DNA of 64,000 bases from Leptidea sinapis (lineage: Eukaryota; Arthropoda; Insecta; Lepidoptera; Pieridae): the NCBI RefSeq assembly GCF_905404315.1, contig NC_066266.1, positions 2,301,501-2,365,500 of the forward strand. The letters are read 5' to 3'. The position numbers were made by a program, and so were the translations under genes. Positions within the stretch are counted from its first letter, which is position 1, and every line of letters starts with the position of its first letter. Of this stretch, positions 1 through 11,330 are shown piece after piece. The notes below the pieces were generated by a model. The model saw nothing but the letters and a program-made list of their open reading frames with translations. It made no database searches and had not been told where the DNA came from.

Positions 1-554
1 AACTGTAAGTAAACAATAAAACAGAAAATAAAAAAGGAAACAACTTTCACGACAGCGCCACAGATCTATTCCTATAATATTATAGAAGTCATCAAAGTGT
101 AAGAAGCGTGTTCGCGATGAACAAAAGAAAGATTTGAATATTATCGCAAAGATCTATATTTCGTCTTCCTTAACAGGATTGCAATACTTTCTGGTGTATT
201 ATAGGTGTCGTGTTCAAGCAGTTGAAGTAGAATCAAATGACGATTTCACAGTTAGATGAAAGATGTAGTATAATTAACATAGTTGACTAGGTGACGAAGT
301 AATATTGAAGTAATTTATATTGTGCGTGTGTTTGCTAAAAATAGAGACTAACGATTCGGAGCTATATTTTTTCAACAGCTTTCATAGTCTATCTACACGT
401 ATAAAGTATCTAAATGTCAAACTATACACCAAAACAGTACATGATTCCATATTAAGTAGAGGTACCTTTTGTAAAGATTTGTAGTGATTTTGATTTGAAG
501 TCATAGATTTTAAACAATGATGTTCTATATGTATAGTAAAGTAGTGAATTAGTG
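1..554. other. AT-rich stretch, nothing recognised
   Basis: No coding potential, tRNA-like motif or repeat shared with the rest of the window was seen. Stop codons are frequent in all frames. Confidence 0.5.
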
Positions 555-590
555 ACTTAAAATCCTATTTTAAATAAAATATTTGAGACA
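555..590 (+). repeat. Possible 3' tip of jockey/CR1-type LINE
   Basis: The stretch reads AAAATCCTATTTTAAATAAA followed by ATATTTGA. It resembles the 3' ends of the LINE tails at 30440-30474 and 49960-49994 (TTTAAATCCTATTTTGAATAAA, then TATTTGAATTTGAA). It is only about 36 bp, so the assignment is tentative. Confidence 0.35.
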
Positions 591-1330
591 GGACGTGTCA
601 ATTACCATTAGAGACAAGTGTCACTCGATTCGACACTTTTTTGTCAAATTATATATAAAATAAATATAAATAAATCCGCTTATCGCTTGCACCACACACA
701 AGCCAGTAAGTGAGAGGTTTGCTCTGCGTTTCAATTGACCTCATGATGCGTCAGCGTGCGTCATGATGCATTCCACTTGTCCAAGATTATAGTTTTAATA
801 TTCTCGATAGCAAGAGGGTGTTAAGTGACAGCTTAGAATGGCTAGTAATTAGATAGATCTTATGGATCCGTTTGTAGTTAGATGGCCAAGTCAATCTATT
901 TATTTAAAACATAAAATATTTTCAATATTGATATGGCCACTGTAAGATGTAGTAAAGTTAGCTCATTATGTTTTAAATTAAGACAGAAGGGCCCTTAAAT
1001 AGATACTAAATAAATTGACCGACTTATTACATGGATTTCACAACTTTTACGGTAGAAGAACTCGGTTGCTACTTGGTTTTTTACAAGTTATGTTTGTGAT
1101 GGCATCTCATTTCTTTTTGTATGTAATCCACTTTATTGCTTTTGGGGACCTTCTGCTTCTTGAATATCAACAACAGGATTTTCTTAAAACCCACTCCCTG
1201 TCTTATGAGCTTTTCTTATTTTTGTAAGTAGTCTTCCTGGTTTTCTTTACCGCTACTACTAATTGAGCTTCGGCTATAGTTTTCTCAAAGGCCATCAATG
1301 GCTCTACGGGATTTTCTCGGTTTTTTCCTA
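591..1330. other. Unassigned stretch with a 70-codon open frame
   Basis: A 70-codon open frame lies at 1015-1227. Read on the minus strand, the same DNA gives a basic stretch (HKTGSGFKKILLLIF) interrupted by stops elsewhere. It might be a decayed mobile-element protein, but I do not recognise a family. The rest shows no repeat shared within the window. Confidence 0.3.
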
Positions 1331-1428
1331 TGATTCCCCTGGTGTTGCAAAATAATGTGGGCGGCGGTGATCACCTAACATCACGTCACCTGTACGCTCC
1401 TTTGTCCTTCTATTCCATACAAAAACAC
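1331..1428 (-). repeat. Family B fragment (5' head)
   Basis: On the minus strand it begins with a degraded GGACAAAGGAGCGTACAGGT and continues through GGTGATCACCGCCGCCCACATT to CACCAGGGGAATC. This is the first part of family B, seen more completely at 32287-32940 and 43920-44190. The body of the element is missing. Confidence 0.75.
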
Positions 1429-3843
1429 ATATAGTTTTGTTTCTGCAAAAAATAAATTTAGAATTTCGCTTAAAATTTTACAAATTATACATTTCCTAGA
1501 AATTTTACAAACTCGTGGTATTTATAACATATTTAATGATTTGATATAAAACGGATTGTCGCTAAAACGGATGGGTGATTCTTAGATTTAAAAAGGTTTA
1601 TTTGCATTAGAAAGTCACTTTGATATTATTTACACTACTCTCAGAATAGGGCTTCCTATTGATTGGCCGAAACTTCATTAGGTATTTGTATGAAACGAAA
1701 AAGTTGCATATTAATATGTATTATCTTTACTACCTTCTTAAGTCTGTTTTATCTATTATCTATAAAACATTTACCAGTTGCCACCTTCTCAAAAACCAAG
1801 ACGAAACAATAAACAATAATAATTAATGATACATTACTTATATCTTACTTATATCTTACTACAACTCTCGAAAAATACTTTCGTGTCCCACCAATTACGT
1901 AAGGAATACCTGAGGAAACTTATCTTGATTGTATTGCTATAAAACACACACGCAATCAAGAATCCTCAACAAACAAGACAGATAAAATATCTTTTTATCT
2001 CTACAATTGAGACAATGTATATTTTTGAGAGTATGTTAAAGTTTCGTGTAAGTATTATTATCAAAATGAATAGATAGTAAGACAGGTATTCAGGAATATT
2101 ATGTTAATCAAGACGTGATACGAGTATGTATTCGTTTCAATAGAATATTATATGATGCAAGACTGAAAATATGTAATCATATATTTTATTTTTGATCAAT
2201 TGCAGATAAGGAGGTAGCTAAAAGTCCAACACAAATTTTAATGAAAAAAAATTTTTTCTTTTCAAAAATTCTTTTTAAATTATTAAAACGCGCGTAATTT
2301 TAATATTTGTACAAAGTGAAAACGTGATCCTTAAAAGTAAAATGACGGGAAAATTAATAATAATAAAAACTAATTTACTAGAGTTTAAGCATTAAGGTCT
2401 AGCTATCAATATTAATTATTATATTATATTATTATCCCTGACCTTGCACCTTCAGATTTCCCCCTGTTTCGGTCTCTTCATCAGTATACAACAGGAATAT
2501 GTAATTTATATCCATTTTTAGAATGTTTATATCTATCAAAGCACTACCTACAGATATTCCTAACTCATAAAACGAAAAATCAATAATATGTGCATTTAAA
2601 AGGAATATACATATGTAAATTAAGAATATATTTTAAGAAGTAGTTCAAATAAAAAAGGCTGTATTTAAAAAAATATATTTACTTCTGGTACAATTCCACA
2701 AAATTCCACAAAATCGGGTCTGATGCAATAAATATGTGATTTAAGTCTCACAAGAAAGCGCCAATTTGCTTTAAACTTCCGCTGGAAATGAATTCTCGTT
2801 AAAATCGGTGAATGAAAGTGTTTTTTTCCAAGCAATTTCCCAGTCAATGAGCGGGATAAGACGGGCTTTGGACAAAAACAGTGCGCCAATTGAGGCTGGA
2901 AACCGGTTGTATCCTGATTTAGTGATGTGATACTGAACGTCATATTATCGATGAATAGAGAAATAAAATGTGCCTTTAATTTTATTCACACAAGACAGTG
3001 AGATTTTACTAAAAGAGATGTTAGGTCATTGAATAAGAACTATAAATACGACAAACCGTGTTGTGCTACAGCTATAAGTGAAAATTATCAAAACGAAATT
3101 TGTTAAAATGAAAGTTTAAAGGATCACAGAGTAACACATAGTACCGAGTCTCACCTAGACGAGTGCAGAGTGGTGTGTAAGTGATGATTATTTTAAAGAA
3201 ACGCCGTCCGTATCGGTAGGAAACCAATGCATAAGTCTATGTAAAGTATAACTAAATATCTCGTTTCTAGATGATACTTGTTACTTGTGATGTTAAGTTG
3301 GTTGTTTTATATTATTTCCATAATTTATATAATCGTGTATTAATAAATAAAGTAATTATCCAATCATCGACATTAATTTTTTCTTAATTAATCAATTTAC
3401 ACATTCTATCGATAAACAATTGAACACAACCCTACGCCAGAATGCAGCGCAGTAAGTCCCTGTGAATGAACACTAAGAGCTCCCCTCTCGTTCTACCGAA
3501 GAGGAATATAAATAGCAAGAAAGGGACAAAACTAAAAACAACAGATTATAAAGCTGTAAAGAGTTCGTGCTCCGAGGTTATAACAAACCTTTTTGGTTCG
3601 TTTCAAGTTTTATTGTTTTTTTAATACGTGCGGTATGAAGTTAGTGTGCTTCTTGTCAGTAGTTTTAATTGAGTTTTATGATTCTGATAATAATAAATCT
3701 ATCTTGGGCACTTTCTGCTTTTGTTTCAAGATTAAAATTTATGTAAGGATAATAATAATTGCTTTGTAAGGTTAGAAGCGTTCTGTTGTCTCTGGCTATC
3801 CCGACGGGAAACAGTATTTTTAATACATATATGCCTTACAAAC
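1429..3843. other. Long unassigned stretch, possible core promoter near 3.5 kb
   Basis: There are no recognised repeats and no convincing coding frame; the 92-codon frame at 2665-2943 on the minus strand lacks any family signature. The most gene-like spot is 3430-3580, which is less AT-rich and contains TATAAATA at 3507-3514. No downstream exon could be seen, so this is only a candidate core promoter. Confidence 0.35.
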
Positions 3844-4080
3844 TCATAATAATGATTGTATAATGCTTGTAACCTTATAACTGTTGACAACACAAAGTTT
3901 AGGAGAAATACTGGCGGTATTTCGGTGTTGGATAATTATTAGGTTAATCCGTTGGTCGAAATAGCTGTCAGCACTTGGGTTTCCTACTTGGGTGTACTTT
4001 GTACATTCTCTACGCCTCTGGGCCGCACGGGCCAAGTGTCTCGACTCTCGATACCAAACGGCAAAAAGATGTATGGCTCA
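3844..4080 (-). mobile_element. Non-LTR retrotransposon C-terminal tail, decayed
   Basis: On the minus strand this is homologous to 56395-56600. Shared features are the CACTTGGCCCGTG segment, GGCCCAGAGGCGTAGAGAATG, GGAAACCCAAG.GCTG.CAGCTATTTCG, and CCAACRC.GAAAT.C.GCCAGTATT. The frame gives LARAAQRRRECTK, then GNPSADSYFDQRINL, aligning to the better preserved QRGNAAS-type tail in the other copy. The C-terminus is shared by reverse transcriptases of several non-LTR clades; I cannot fix the clade. Upstream domains are absent, so this is a 5'-truncated dead copy. Confidence 0.6.
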
Positions 4081-4569
4081 TGAGACATATTGATTTGACT
4101 TGACTGAAAAATGGTGGTCTGATCTATATCAATATTTTTTTTGCCCAAAAACCTAACGGAGGCTCTTCCTGTAATCGAGTTTATTGAAAAGTGATTTAAA
4201 TATAGTTCTTTTATCGTATTCTGTTTTGAGCTGATGGTCTTGTTACCAATACTCTAAACAAAATGAAACTACACTAAAATCACTGAGATATAATATTACT
4301 GACGTTTGCTGTCTTCGGCATTAGAAGCAGTACTCAGTAGCCCCTATTTACTTACTTTACTATACTGTGAATTCTTATCTTACATCACTATTAATGCAAG
4401 TACAAGTTCAAGGACATGGATTTAAAATATCTAATTAAATCATTAAACAAAGTGTTCTAGTATACTACACACACACAGGCAGCACACAAAGTATGGATAC
4501 CCATATAAATCAACTTTTATTATGTTGATATTGTTAGTTGTTTCCTTTCTCCCAGTTTAAAATATTTAT

Positions 4570-4790
4570 GTTAAGGTATAAGTACTTGTTTAAAAAAAAC
4601 ACTTTTTAATGGATGAAAACGTGTTTTAACATTATTATTTTCTGTAAGAGTTACATTTTTATTATTATTTTAGTTAACCGTTTCGAGACCTTTCCGGTCT
4701 TTATCACGTTTTTTGGGGGAAACTTACAATTACCGACGTTTTAATCTATTAAAAGGCTTTTATTTAAATGTGTAACACTCACGTTAATGA
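4570..4790 (+). repeat. Family F repeat (LINE 3' region-like)
   Basis: Shares ACACTTTTTAA, the AAACGTGTTTTAAC block, a TTTTTATTATTATTTTAGTT run with following AACCG, and a GACCTTTCCGGTC segment with 53525-53745, 44445-44560 and (opposite strand) 29222-29330. The combination of a T-rich ATTATTATTTTAGTTAACC core and GAAAGGTC suggests the untranslated 3' part of a retrotransposon, but no coding portion is attached. Confidence 0.5.
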
Positions 4791-6055
4791 AACAAAATAC
4801 TATAATTGTTTATTATTAAAATGTATATCAAGTGTTTTTGCTATGGAAGAGCGGGGCCCCGTACTACAGGCATCTTCTGCTTAAAATAACACCCCAACAC
4901 TAATTTTGTATGTTTTTGTATTTTGTTGTAACTAACGATTATAATAATTATTATTACTATTATAATTATTATTGCCACGTGTTTGTAGTATTTCGATATT
5001 ATATATTGCAAAATTGCCTAGAATGAGAACCTTGACACAACATAAAAATTAATATGATAACATGTGTTCACCATACGCCGCCATCTTGAATGTGAAATAT
5101 TATTAATGTAATGTTTGAACGTCACATTAATGGATTTCGCCGTGTTGCCATCTCATTTAAAATTATATGTCGTAGGGTTCAATTATTAGTAAAAGATATA
5201 GGTAAGCTAATAAAACTATGGTTGTCTTGAATATGCATGGGATTCTACCAAAATGATTAATTTTAACAGTTAAAAACCATTTAATTAAAAAAACGAAGCT
5301 TACAGCTCTCGTGGCTTCTTTTTTTTTATATCTTCTTATATTTATTGCCCTTTTTCAATAGTTACTCCCGAAATGAAAAAAGCTTGTACAATAAAAAAAA
5401 AAAAACAAAACACTTAGAAAATAAATATTAACGCATCATCTATTCTATGTTTTTTAATTAATAAATTCATTTCTGTAAATTATATCCATTATTATGAATC
5501 TGGGAAAACCACTCAATAGGTTCACAAATAAATTTTCGATAAAATGAAATGTGATGGAGAAACGTTAGCAAATAGGCTTAGCTGTGACAATATACCCAAA
5601 ATAAAAAATAAATTAAGTACATAGATAGCAAGTAAGTAATCTGTTAATTTTTTTTTCTTGTTATTGGCTGTTAGAATAAGTCCTGTTTTTATCAAGCTTA
5701 TTTGTTGAGCGTGTTTTGTTGCGCTGTAGTTATTGTTTCACTTAATCAGGCATGCGACGTCCACATCCAGTAGACTCAATTGATAAATAGTATTTTTGTA
5801 TATTTACTACTTTGCCATCCATACAAATGTAGTCAGTTTTGTGGACTAAATAAAAAAAAAATAGGTAAGTAGGTATTGAACCGAGAAGGATTGGATCATT
5901 TTATAACAAGAGGATAAGCCTCCGCCAAATTAAAAAAAGCATTTGTAAAAGCAAAGAATATCTTCAGAAAATTGCCAGGTACGGAATAATAATGTAATGC
6001 TTAGATTTACAATGAAAGTAGAATAAAGCCAATACTAACTACAATATGCGACTAC
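4791..6055. other. Unassigned AT-rich stretch
   Basis: No family shared within the window and no coding signature. There is a small inverted repeat ATTAATGT ... ACATTAAT at about 5103-5131, too short to interpret. A 13-bp A run lies near 5392-5405. Confidence 0.4.
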
Positions 6056-6924
6056 TTTTTTTTATGAAGTACAAACGAGCGTACGGGTCACCTGATGTTA
6101 GGTGATCATCTCAACCCACATTGTATGTAAGTAAGTCACATCTTTATTTGTTGACAAGGATAATACATTATAGATGATTTAAATACATTTTAGCTCTCCA
6201 AGTCGTGCCCGTTATTGAGCATACAAATATTTGACATATAGATATTATAATCAAATCATAATATTTATCACAAAACAAAATTGGTTACATCATTAAATAG
6301 TATTAAATTAAATTTGTCGCATCATGAACTTAAAAATAAGAGTGACCATATCATTATTAAGAAAAATTATTATTAATGTTAAATTAAAAATTATGTTCAA
6401 GATACGTTGTTACTAAATACATATTTGTCAATGTTACTTCAAGGCTTCAAAGTCATTTTCTTTTAATAATTCAATGATCTTATAATAACATTTATGCGCT
6501 AATATTTTTTAAGTTTATGTTTAAATTCCCTTTTAGGCCAGTTTCTCATATGCTGTTGTAATTTATTATAATTTTGTTGTTCCATGGCAGATTATACTTG
6601 ATTGTTTTAAAGTTTCATTCATCACCAACATCAGAGGAATCACAGTAGCATTGCCTTTGAAAATAGTGTATGTGCTTTTTTGGACGTACTCATTTCGTAT
6701 CATCCCGGAAACACTGCACAAGGAAGCTCATTCCAGGGTCCATTTGTATGTGGAATAAACTTTATCCCAACCTAATTATTTATTTCCTTGAAAACCACAC
6801 TGACAAGGAACGTCAGACAACCAGAGGGTTGGGATAATATCATAGTTTAGCGTGAACACTAAGATGGAATTTGGCGGCAGGAATCAGGCTCAGTTCTTCG
6901 GAGCACTTTTTAATGAAATGACCC
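6056..6924 (+). repeat. Family B copy interrupted by about 500 bp
   Basis: The head (ACAAACGAGCGTACGGGTCA, then CCTGATGTTAGGTGATCA) ends near 6122. The body resumes near 6636 with CATCAGAGGAATCACAGTAG and continues through CATCCCGGAAACACTGCACA, AGGAAGCTCATTCCAG, TGAAAACCACAC, GGGTTGGGATAATATCATAG and GGAATTTGGCGGCAGGAATC to CTCTTCGGAGCACT. The ORF-free AT-rich DNA at 6123-6635 is therefore an insertion. The order of the two halves matches uninterrupted copies at 43920-44190. Confidence 0.75.
6123..6635. mobile_element. AT-rich insertion inside family B
   Basis: This is DNA absent from other B copies. It begins TGTATGTAAGTAAGTCACATC and contains CTTTATTTGTTGACAAGGAT and repeated AAATTATTATTAATG-like runs. 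I see no inverted ends, clear target duplication or coding frame; it may be the 3' piece of an AT-rich retroelement read on the minus strand. Confidence 0.45.
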
Positions 6925-6933
6925 AATTTTCAG

Positions 6934-7191
6934 GGCGCCGTACCCAAAGGGTAAAACGGAACGCTATTACTAAGACTCCGCCTTCCGTCTGTCTGTCTGG
7001 ATCTCATTAACCGTGATAATGAGTTGAAAATATTCACAAATTATGTATTTCTGTTGCCGTTATAACTAAAGATACTTAAAAACAGGATAAAATAAATATT
7101 TATGGTGGCTCACATACGACAAACATGATTTTTATATATTATGGTACGGAACCCTTCGTGTACGAGTCTGACTCGCACTTGGCCGGTTTCA
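6934..7191 (+). repeat. Family H lepidopteran dispersed repeat
   Basis: Starts GGGCGCCGTACCCAAAGGGT, then AAAACGGAACGCTATTACTA, AGACTCCGCC, CCGTCTGTCTGTCTGG, and ends ATGGTACGGAACCCTTCGTG, CGAGTCTGACTCGCACTTGG, CCGG. This start and end are a repeat I recognise from many lepidopteran genomes. Its transposition class is not evident: no coding frame and no clear inverted termini. It directly abuts the truncated 3' side of the preceding B copy. Confidence 0.75.
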
Positions 7192-8184
7192 TAAATTCCA
7201 TAATAATATTTGGTGTTTAATATTTTACAACTACTAATAGCAAAAATACAATAAAAATAATATCAGCATAAAAATTAACATAAAATTTCTACAAAGTCTA
7301 TGACAGTAAAAATATTGAATGAATATAAAATATAAATCCCTATTTATATTCATTTTAGTATCAAAATAATAACATAATATAGCTATATAAATATTGAATT
7401 TAGCGAAATGCAATGAACTCGACTCATAAACGTGCGTAGCCCGGTCAAAGACCCCAATACGGCGTTAAAATAGAATGAAAGAATGTCCGCCATTTAATTC
7501 TAACCTCCAAATTGTTTCACAACATGTAAACAATAAGTTCACACTTTATGAATAGGCGGGAAAGCAAAATGGTGTCTTTTGCGCTTTTTAGGAAATAATA
7601 TTATGATTATCATTGGTTCTTGTTTATGCCCTGTTATACTCATATTTTTAAGGTAAGGAGGACGCTTTCTATAGTACTAATTATTATAATATTAATCATT
7701 GTGTAGCAAATATTTTGTCTTTTGTGGCCAATGACGCGGCAGTTTTAATTTTTCAAACCGTTTTTTATCTTGATTATATTATCCTTTTTACATCACTTAA
7801 AAAATTAGCACAATTTTTAATTAGTTAAAAATAGATCAATCTATGTAGAACAGTTAGCATAGTCTCTTTACTGTTACATAAAAGTAAGCTATTTTTTGTA
7901 CTGGAAAATAATAATTAAAACGTATTTACTTAATAAATTAAAAAATGCGGCCTAAATAATTCTTTTATTAATGAGTAGAGAAACTATATTCGACAATTAT
8001 TTGCTGATTTCGTAGAAATCTCTTTTGAAATTGTTTTTCTTTTTGTTTTTTTTTTTTTTACTTTTGTGTTTAGATAAGGTAAAGTAATAAACAAGTTTTA
8101 TTTGTAATTTTTAAATAATGGTGTAATAGTCCAATATAAGATTAATGAAAATATGTGACTGTGCTGCGCTGCAAACATTTTCAG
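7192..8184. other. Unassigned AT-rich stretch
   Basis: No coding frame or shared repeat. A slightly less AT-rich patch at 7430-7570 contains GTCCGCCATTTAATT and TAGGCGGGAAAG, the latter E2F-like, but nothing else supports a promoter. Confidence 0.35.
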
Positions 8185-8399
8185 TTTTTTTTTTAAGAAA
8201 TAAGGGACGCGACGAGCAGGACGATAAGCTGATGGTAATTGATACGCCATGCCCATTACAATGCAGTAATTTCACTAGCTACGGCGCCCTTCAGACCGAA
8301 ACACAGTAATGCTTACACATTACTGCTTCACAGCAGAAATAGGCGCCGTTGTGGTACCCATAATCTAGCCGGCATCCTGTGCAAAGGACCCTCCCACTA
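8185..8399 (-). mobile_element. Family A copy, internally deleted
   Basis: Starts with a T run (A tail of the minus-strand element), then AAGGGACGCGACGAGCAGGA, GATACGCCATGCCCATTACA, ATGCAG, and jumps directly to TAATTTCACTAGCTACGGCG. The hairpin module that normally lies between is deleted. The remaining part is well preserved: the outer stem ACGGCGCC...GGCGCCGT and inner stem CAGTAATG...CATTACTG are both intact. Ends at CTCCCACTAC. Confidence 0.9.
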
Positions 8400-9315
8400 C
8401 CTAAGTTTTCGATTGTTCTGTGAGTATATTAAAACATCTCTTTGTATTATATCATCTATTGGTCTAGCGAAACACTCAAAGAAAAAATCGATTGTATGAA
8501 ATGTGCAGTCATTGATACATTGACAGAAGACGGCTATAATCTTGAACAAAACGGAGATAACCGTAAAAACGTAGTGGACGTTTTAAGCAACTGCTCGCTT
8601 TCAAACTTAGCCGGACTATAGTTCGTCGTTAATCGTCATTGTAAATACTACTATTTCAAACTTATGTCAATTATGTGCACGTTTCATACTAAACTAAATT
8701 AAAATTTTCACTTAGGCAGTCCTGCCTCTTGTTACGTAGGAGTTACATCCTCTTTGGTACATATCTATTGGTATAAAATCATTGGATGAATGGAATGAAA
8801 AGAGGTTTGTTCCAATATATGATTATTTTTTTTATTTTATCGTAGTTGCAGCCTTACTAAATAACTAAGCTCAAGTATTATAATATAGATATGACATACA
8901 CGTAAACAGATAAAACATAAAGTACCACCACCAACCAAATTGAAAAGGATCGTAATTTTTCCGCTCGTACGCTAATAATTTTAAATCATATTTGACCTAT
9001 TTACTACATATGAATAATTTGTTTTATTATATTTCCAGCCTTAAACATAAATTTTTGACGTTACATTTATATTTCTATGAAATCATTTAACTGGAACGAC
9101 GATTCGTTTTTGCAAGAACGTTTATTTTCTATACGTCAATTTGTATATGTATTTTTCGCCTTTGGATTGTCAGTGTCCCATCCCAGCGCGATGAAACAGG
9201 GAAGGAACTTTGTCTTATTAACGTCACATAGATGGCGTCACTGAACAAAGATGAATGTCTCATTCACACAGCGCAGCTCATACTGATCTCAATTCGTCGG
9301 TATGTTTTTTTATAG
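8400..9315. other. Unassigned stretch
   Basis: No repeat shared inside the window was identified. A less AT-rich part at 9165-9300 contains TAACGTCACATAGATGGCGT and CACAGCGCAGCTC; it may be a decayed retroelement piece attached to the LINE that follows. Confidence 0.35.
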
Positions 9316-10045
9316 TATTATGTCGTATGGTATATTGTCATAGGGCAGTGCAACCGGTATTAATACCATCGATATGCTGCAGAAAAAGGCTTCTAAAAAC
9401 CTTCTGCTTCCTAAATCTATAACCTACATTAAACGCTCCTAAAGAATCGAAAAGAAAAATTTATAAAAATAAAAATATTTCAACTGCTTCTCAAAATACC
9501 TATACGGCCATACAAATAAACTTTGTATTAAGTTATACCTGATTACAAACCAAGAATATGTAAAATGTTTACAAATAGCATTTTGCTTATCACGTTTCCC
9601 ATGTTTATTTGCGAGGCTGCTAGACATCCGGAAAACTTCAGAATTATCATTGTGTTGACAGTGTTGTCATCGATATAGTCAATATTTCGCATATTCTTGG
9701 TTTATTCTCAGGTATAACTTTATGCCAAGTTTATTTGTAACCCCCTTTGTATCTTACTGAAAAACAGTTATTTCACCCGTGACCAAATGCGAGACATTAC
9801 AATATCTACTCTTGATCATGTTATGTTTGTTCATAGGCACGTGAATGTTCTAGAAATTGTGATTACCATAGTAATATACGGGAATGAAGCGACCACCCCA
9901 CCCCAGGCTATTAAATAATAAAATGTATTAATAATATAGTTACTGTACAAAATTAAATTGTTACGATTCTTTATAAAAATAACGACCTGCTCTACTCGGG
10001 TCTGAGACATACATTTTCGAATGTATAATAATGAATATGATGTGT
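9316..10045 (+). mobile_element. Jockey/CR1-type LINE tail, decayed and interrupted
   Basis: Aligns to the better copy at 29650-30474. The segment at 9325-9420 reads roughly YGILS-stop-GSATGINTI then MLQKKA, compared with YGILLWGSVADINTIF in the other copy. AGAATCGAAAAGAAAAATTT and CAACTGCTTCTCAAAATACC continue the alignment to about 9500. It resumes at 9810-9870 (TTTGTTCATAGGCACGTGAA) and 9883-10020 (GGAATGAAGCGACCACCCCA, then CTACTCGGGTCTGAGACATA). The block at 9505-9780 is foreign and contains an inverted repeat. Stops and shifts make it a pseudogene. Confidence 0.65.
9511..9739. repeat. About 50-bp inverted repeat inside the LINE
   Basis: The left arm 9511-9560 starts TACAAATAAACTT and ends AACCAAGAATATG. 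The right arm 9690-9739 starts CATATTCTTGGTTTATTCTC and ends TTTATTTGTA. The arms pair over about 50 bp with few mismatches, separated by 129 bp. This could be a foldback element or a local inverted duplication. Confidence 0.75.
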
Positions 10046-10061
10046 ATAATAATAATAAATT

Positions 10062-10263
10062 AGGGCGCCGTAACTAGTGAAATTAATTGGCAAATGAGAC
10101 TTTACATCTTATGTCTCAAGGTGACGAGCGCAAGGTGACAAGTGCCGCTCAGTGTTTTTGGGTTTTTCAAGAATCCTGAGCGGCACTGGATTGAAATGGG
10201 CAGTGCGTATCAATTACCATCAGCTGAAAGTCCTGCTTGTCTCGTCTCTTACTGAAATAAAAA
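10062..10263 (+). mobile_element. Family A copy, 5'-truncated
   Basis: Begins inside the element at TAGGGCGCCGTAACTAGTGA and runs to the 3' end (CCTGCTTGTCTCGTCTCTTA, CTGAAATAAAAATAAT). The 3' hairpin is present (GTGCCGCTCAGTG ... CCTGAGCGGCAC). Missing 5' sequence with a retained A-rich 3' end fits incomplete reverse transcription, as in LINE-mobilised elements. It lies 17 bp after the LINE tail. Confidence 0.85.
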
Positions 10264-10617
10264 TAATATTTTACCAGCATATTGGCTTATGCACACGTCA
10301 TGTTTCAACAGAGCTATTAGGTTTGTTTGATAGTTTTGCTTTAGAAAAAAGTTTCTTAAACCAGTACAACAAACTTCAAAGAACCCCATTCGAAGATTTA
10401 TTGAATCGTTCAATAAACAGTGAATGAACTAAATTAACTCAACGTCAGCCGATAAATCGATTGACACGAAAATCGACCGTTTAGGTCAAAAAACTTTCAA
10501 TTGGTACGGACTGTTAAGTTATGCGGGTCTCGTTTTATACGGTTAAATAGTTGAACTGATTGTTAATTTTTAATGTATTTTAACTCATACTGACTTACAT
10601 GTATAGAGATGAATTTT
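10264..10617. other. Unassigned stretch
   Basis: No shared repeat or coding signature. The open frame that starts upstream at 10152 is partly family A and has no independent support. Confidence 0.4.
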
Positions 10618-10975
10618 TTGTAAGGAAGTTATACTTCTTTAGGCGCATTATGGAAAAATGATGAGAGTGAAATTTGTTGAAGTTTGTTCCTAAAATTTTC
10701 TGACGCAAAGTCATTCGTTATTATTTTTTTGGTTTCTTCGTCCATTATTAGGACACGCAAAGGGTTCAAGCCTATACAGCCATATCCATTATTTAATAAT
10801 TAATTGTCAAACCCATCTTTGCAAGATTTTTACAAAATTTTTATTTCTAACAACGTAGAATAGCACGAGGAATAAATCATTTTAATGACTTTGCTTCTTT
10901 AGGCCAAAGAAGTATAACTTCTTGCGTGCATACCTACATAAGACACACACACACTTTTTTAATGTATTATTTTCA
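10618..10975 (-). mobile_element. Family C MITE-like element
   Basis: Inverted ends: GAAGTTATACTTCTTTAGGC at the left and GGCCAAAGAAGTATAACTTC at the right (about 10906-10925). The interior carries the family blocks, read on the minus strand as TTATTCCTCGTGCTATTCTA, CGTTGTTAGAAA, TTGAACCCTTTGCGTGTCCT and AAAATTTCACTCTCATCA. Outside the right inverted end it continues GCGTGCATACCTACATAAGA into a CA run, a feature shared with the other C copies. No coding capacity, so non-autonomous. Confidence 0.85.
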
Positions 10976-11164
10976 ACTTAAACTTCGTTCTCCGAGTGAG
11001 AATTTGTGGACTCAGTTTAGTGGACGTGTTCTGTTTTATTTTATTTTTAGAGCATAAGGAAACACGCGTTCCAAATGTGGTGCTACCATTGGCGTACAAC
11101 AAACAACTAGACTCACAATCACGATCAAAAATTGTCTGAAGCAAGACTCTGCCTTCGAGTCAAC

Positions 11165-11330
11165 TAAGCAAAGTTTTTGTTCAGTTGTGTTTCGACCGCG
11201 CTTTGAATACCACGCCACGCAATGGTTCAGTGAAAAACTGTTCAAATAATATCATGTCCAAAGTTAACAATGATGGAGTGTCGTATTTCAGGTAAGTGCC
11301 CCTTTAAATTAATAAACTTGACGTTTGTAA
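11165..11330 (+). repeat. Family G repeat
   Basis: Shares TCGACCGCGCTTTGAATACC, ACGCAATGGTTCAGTGAAAA, ACTGTTCAAATAA, AAAGTGTCGTATT-like and AACTTGACGTTTGTAA blocks with 58420-58585. The two copies are colinear over about 160 bp. No coding function or termini are evident. Confidence 0.65.

Noticed and set aside
1015..1227. Hydrophobic 70-codon frame as a membrane protein
   Set aside because: Hydrophobicity reflects T-rich codons; there is no support from neighbours and no recognised family.
3507..3514. TATAAATA as a definite promoter
   Set aside because: TATA-like sequences are expected often in such AT-rich DNA; no exon or initiator could be linked.
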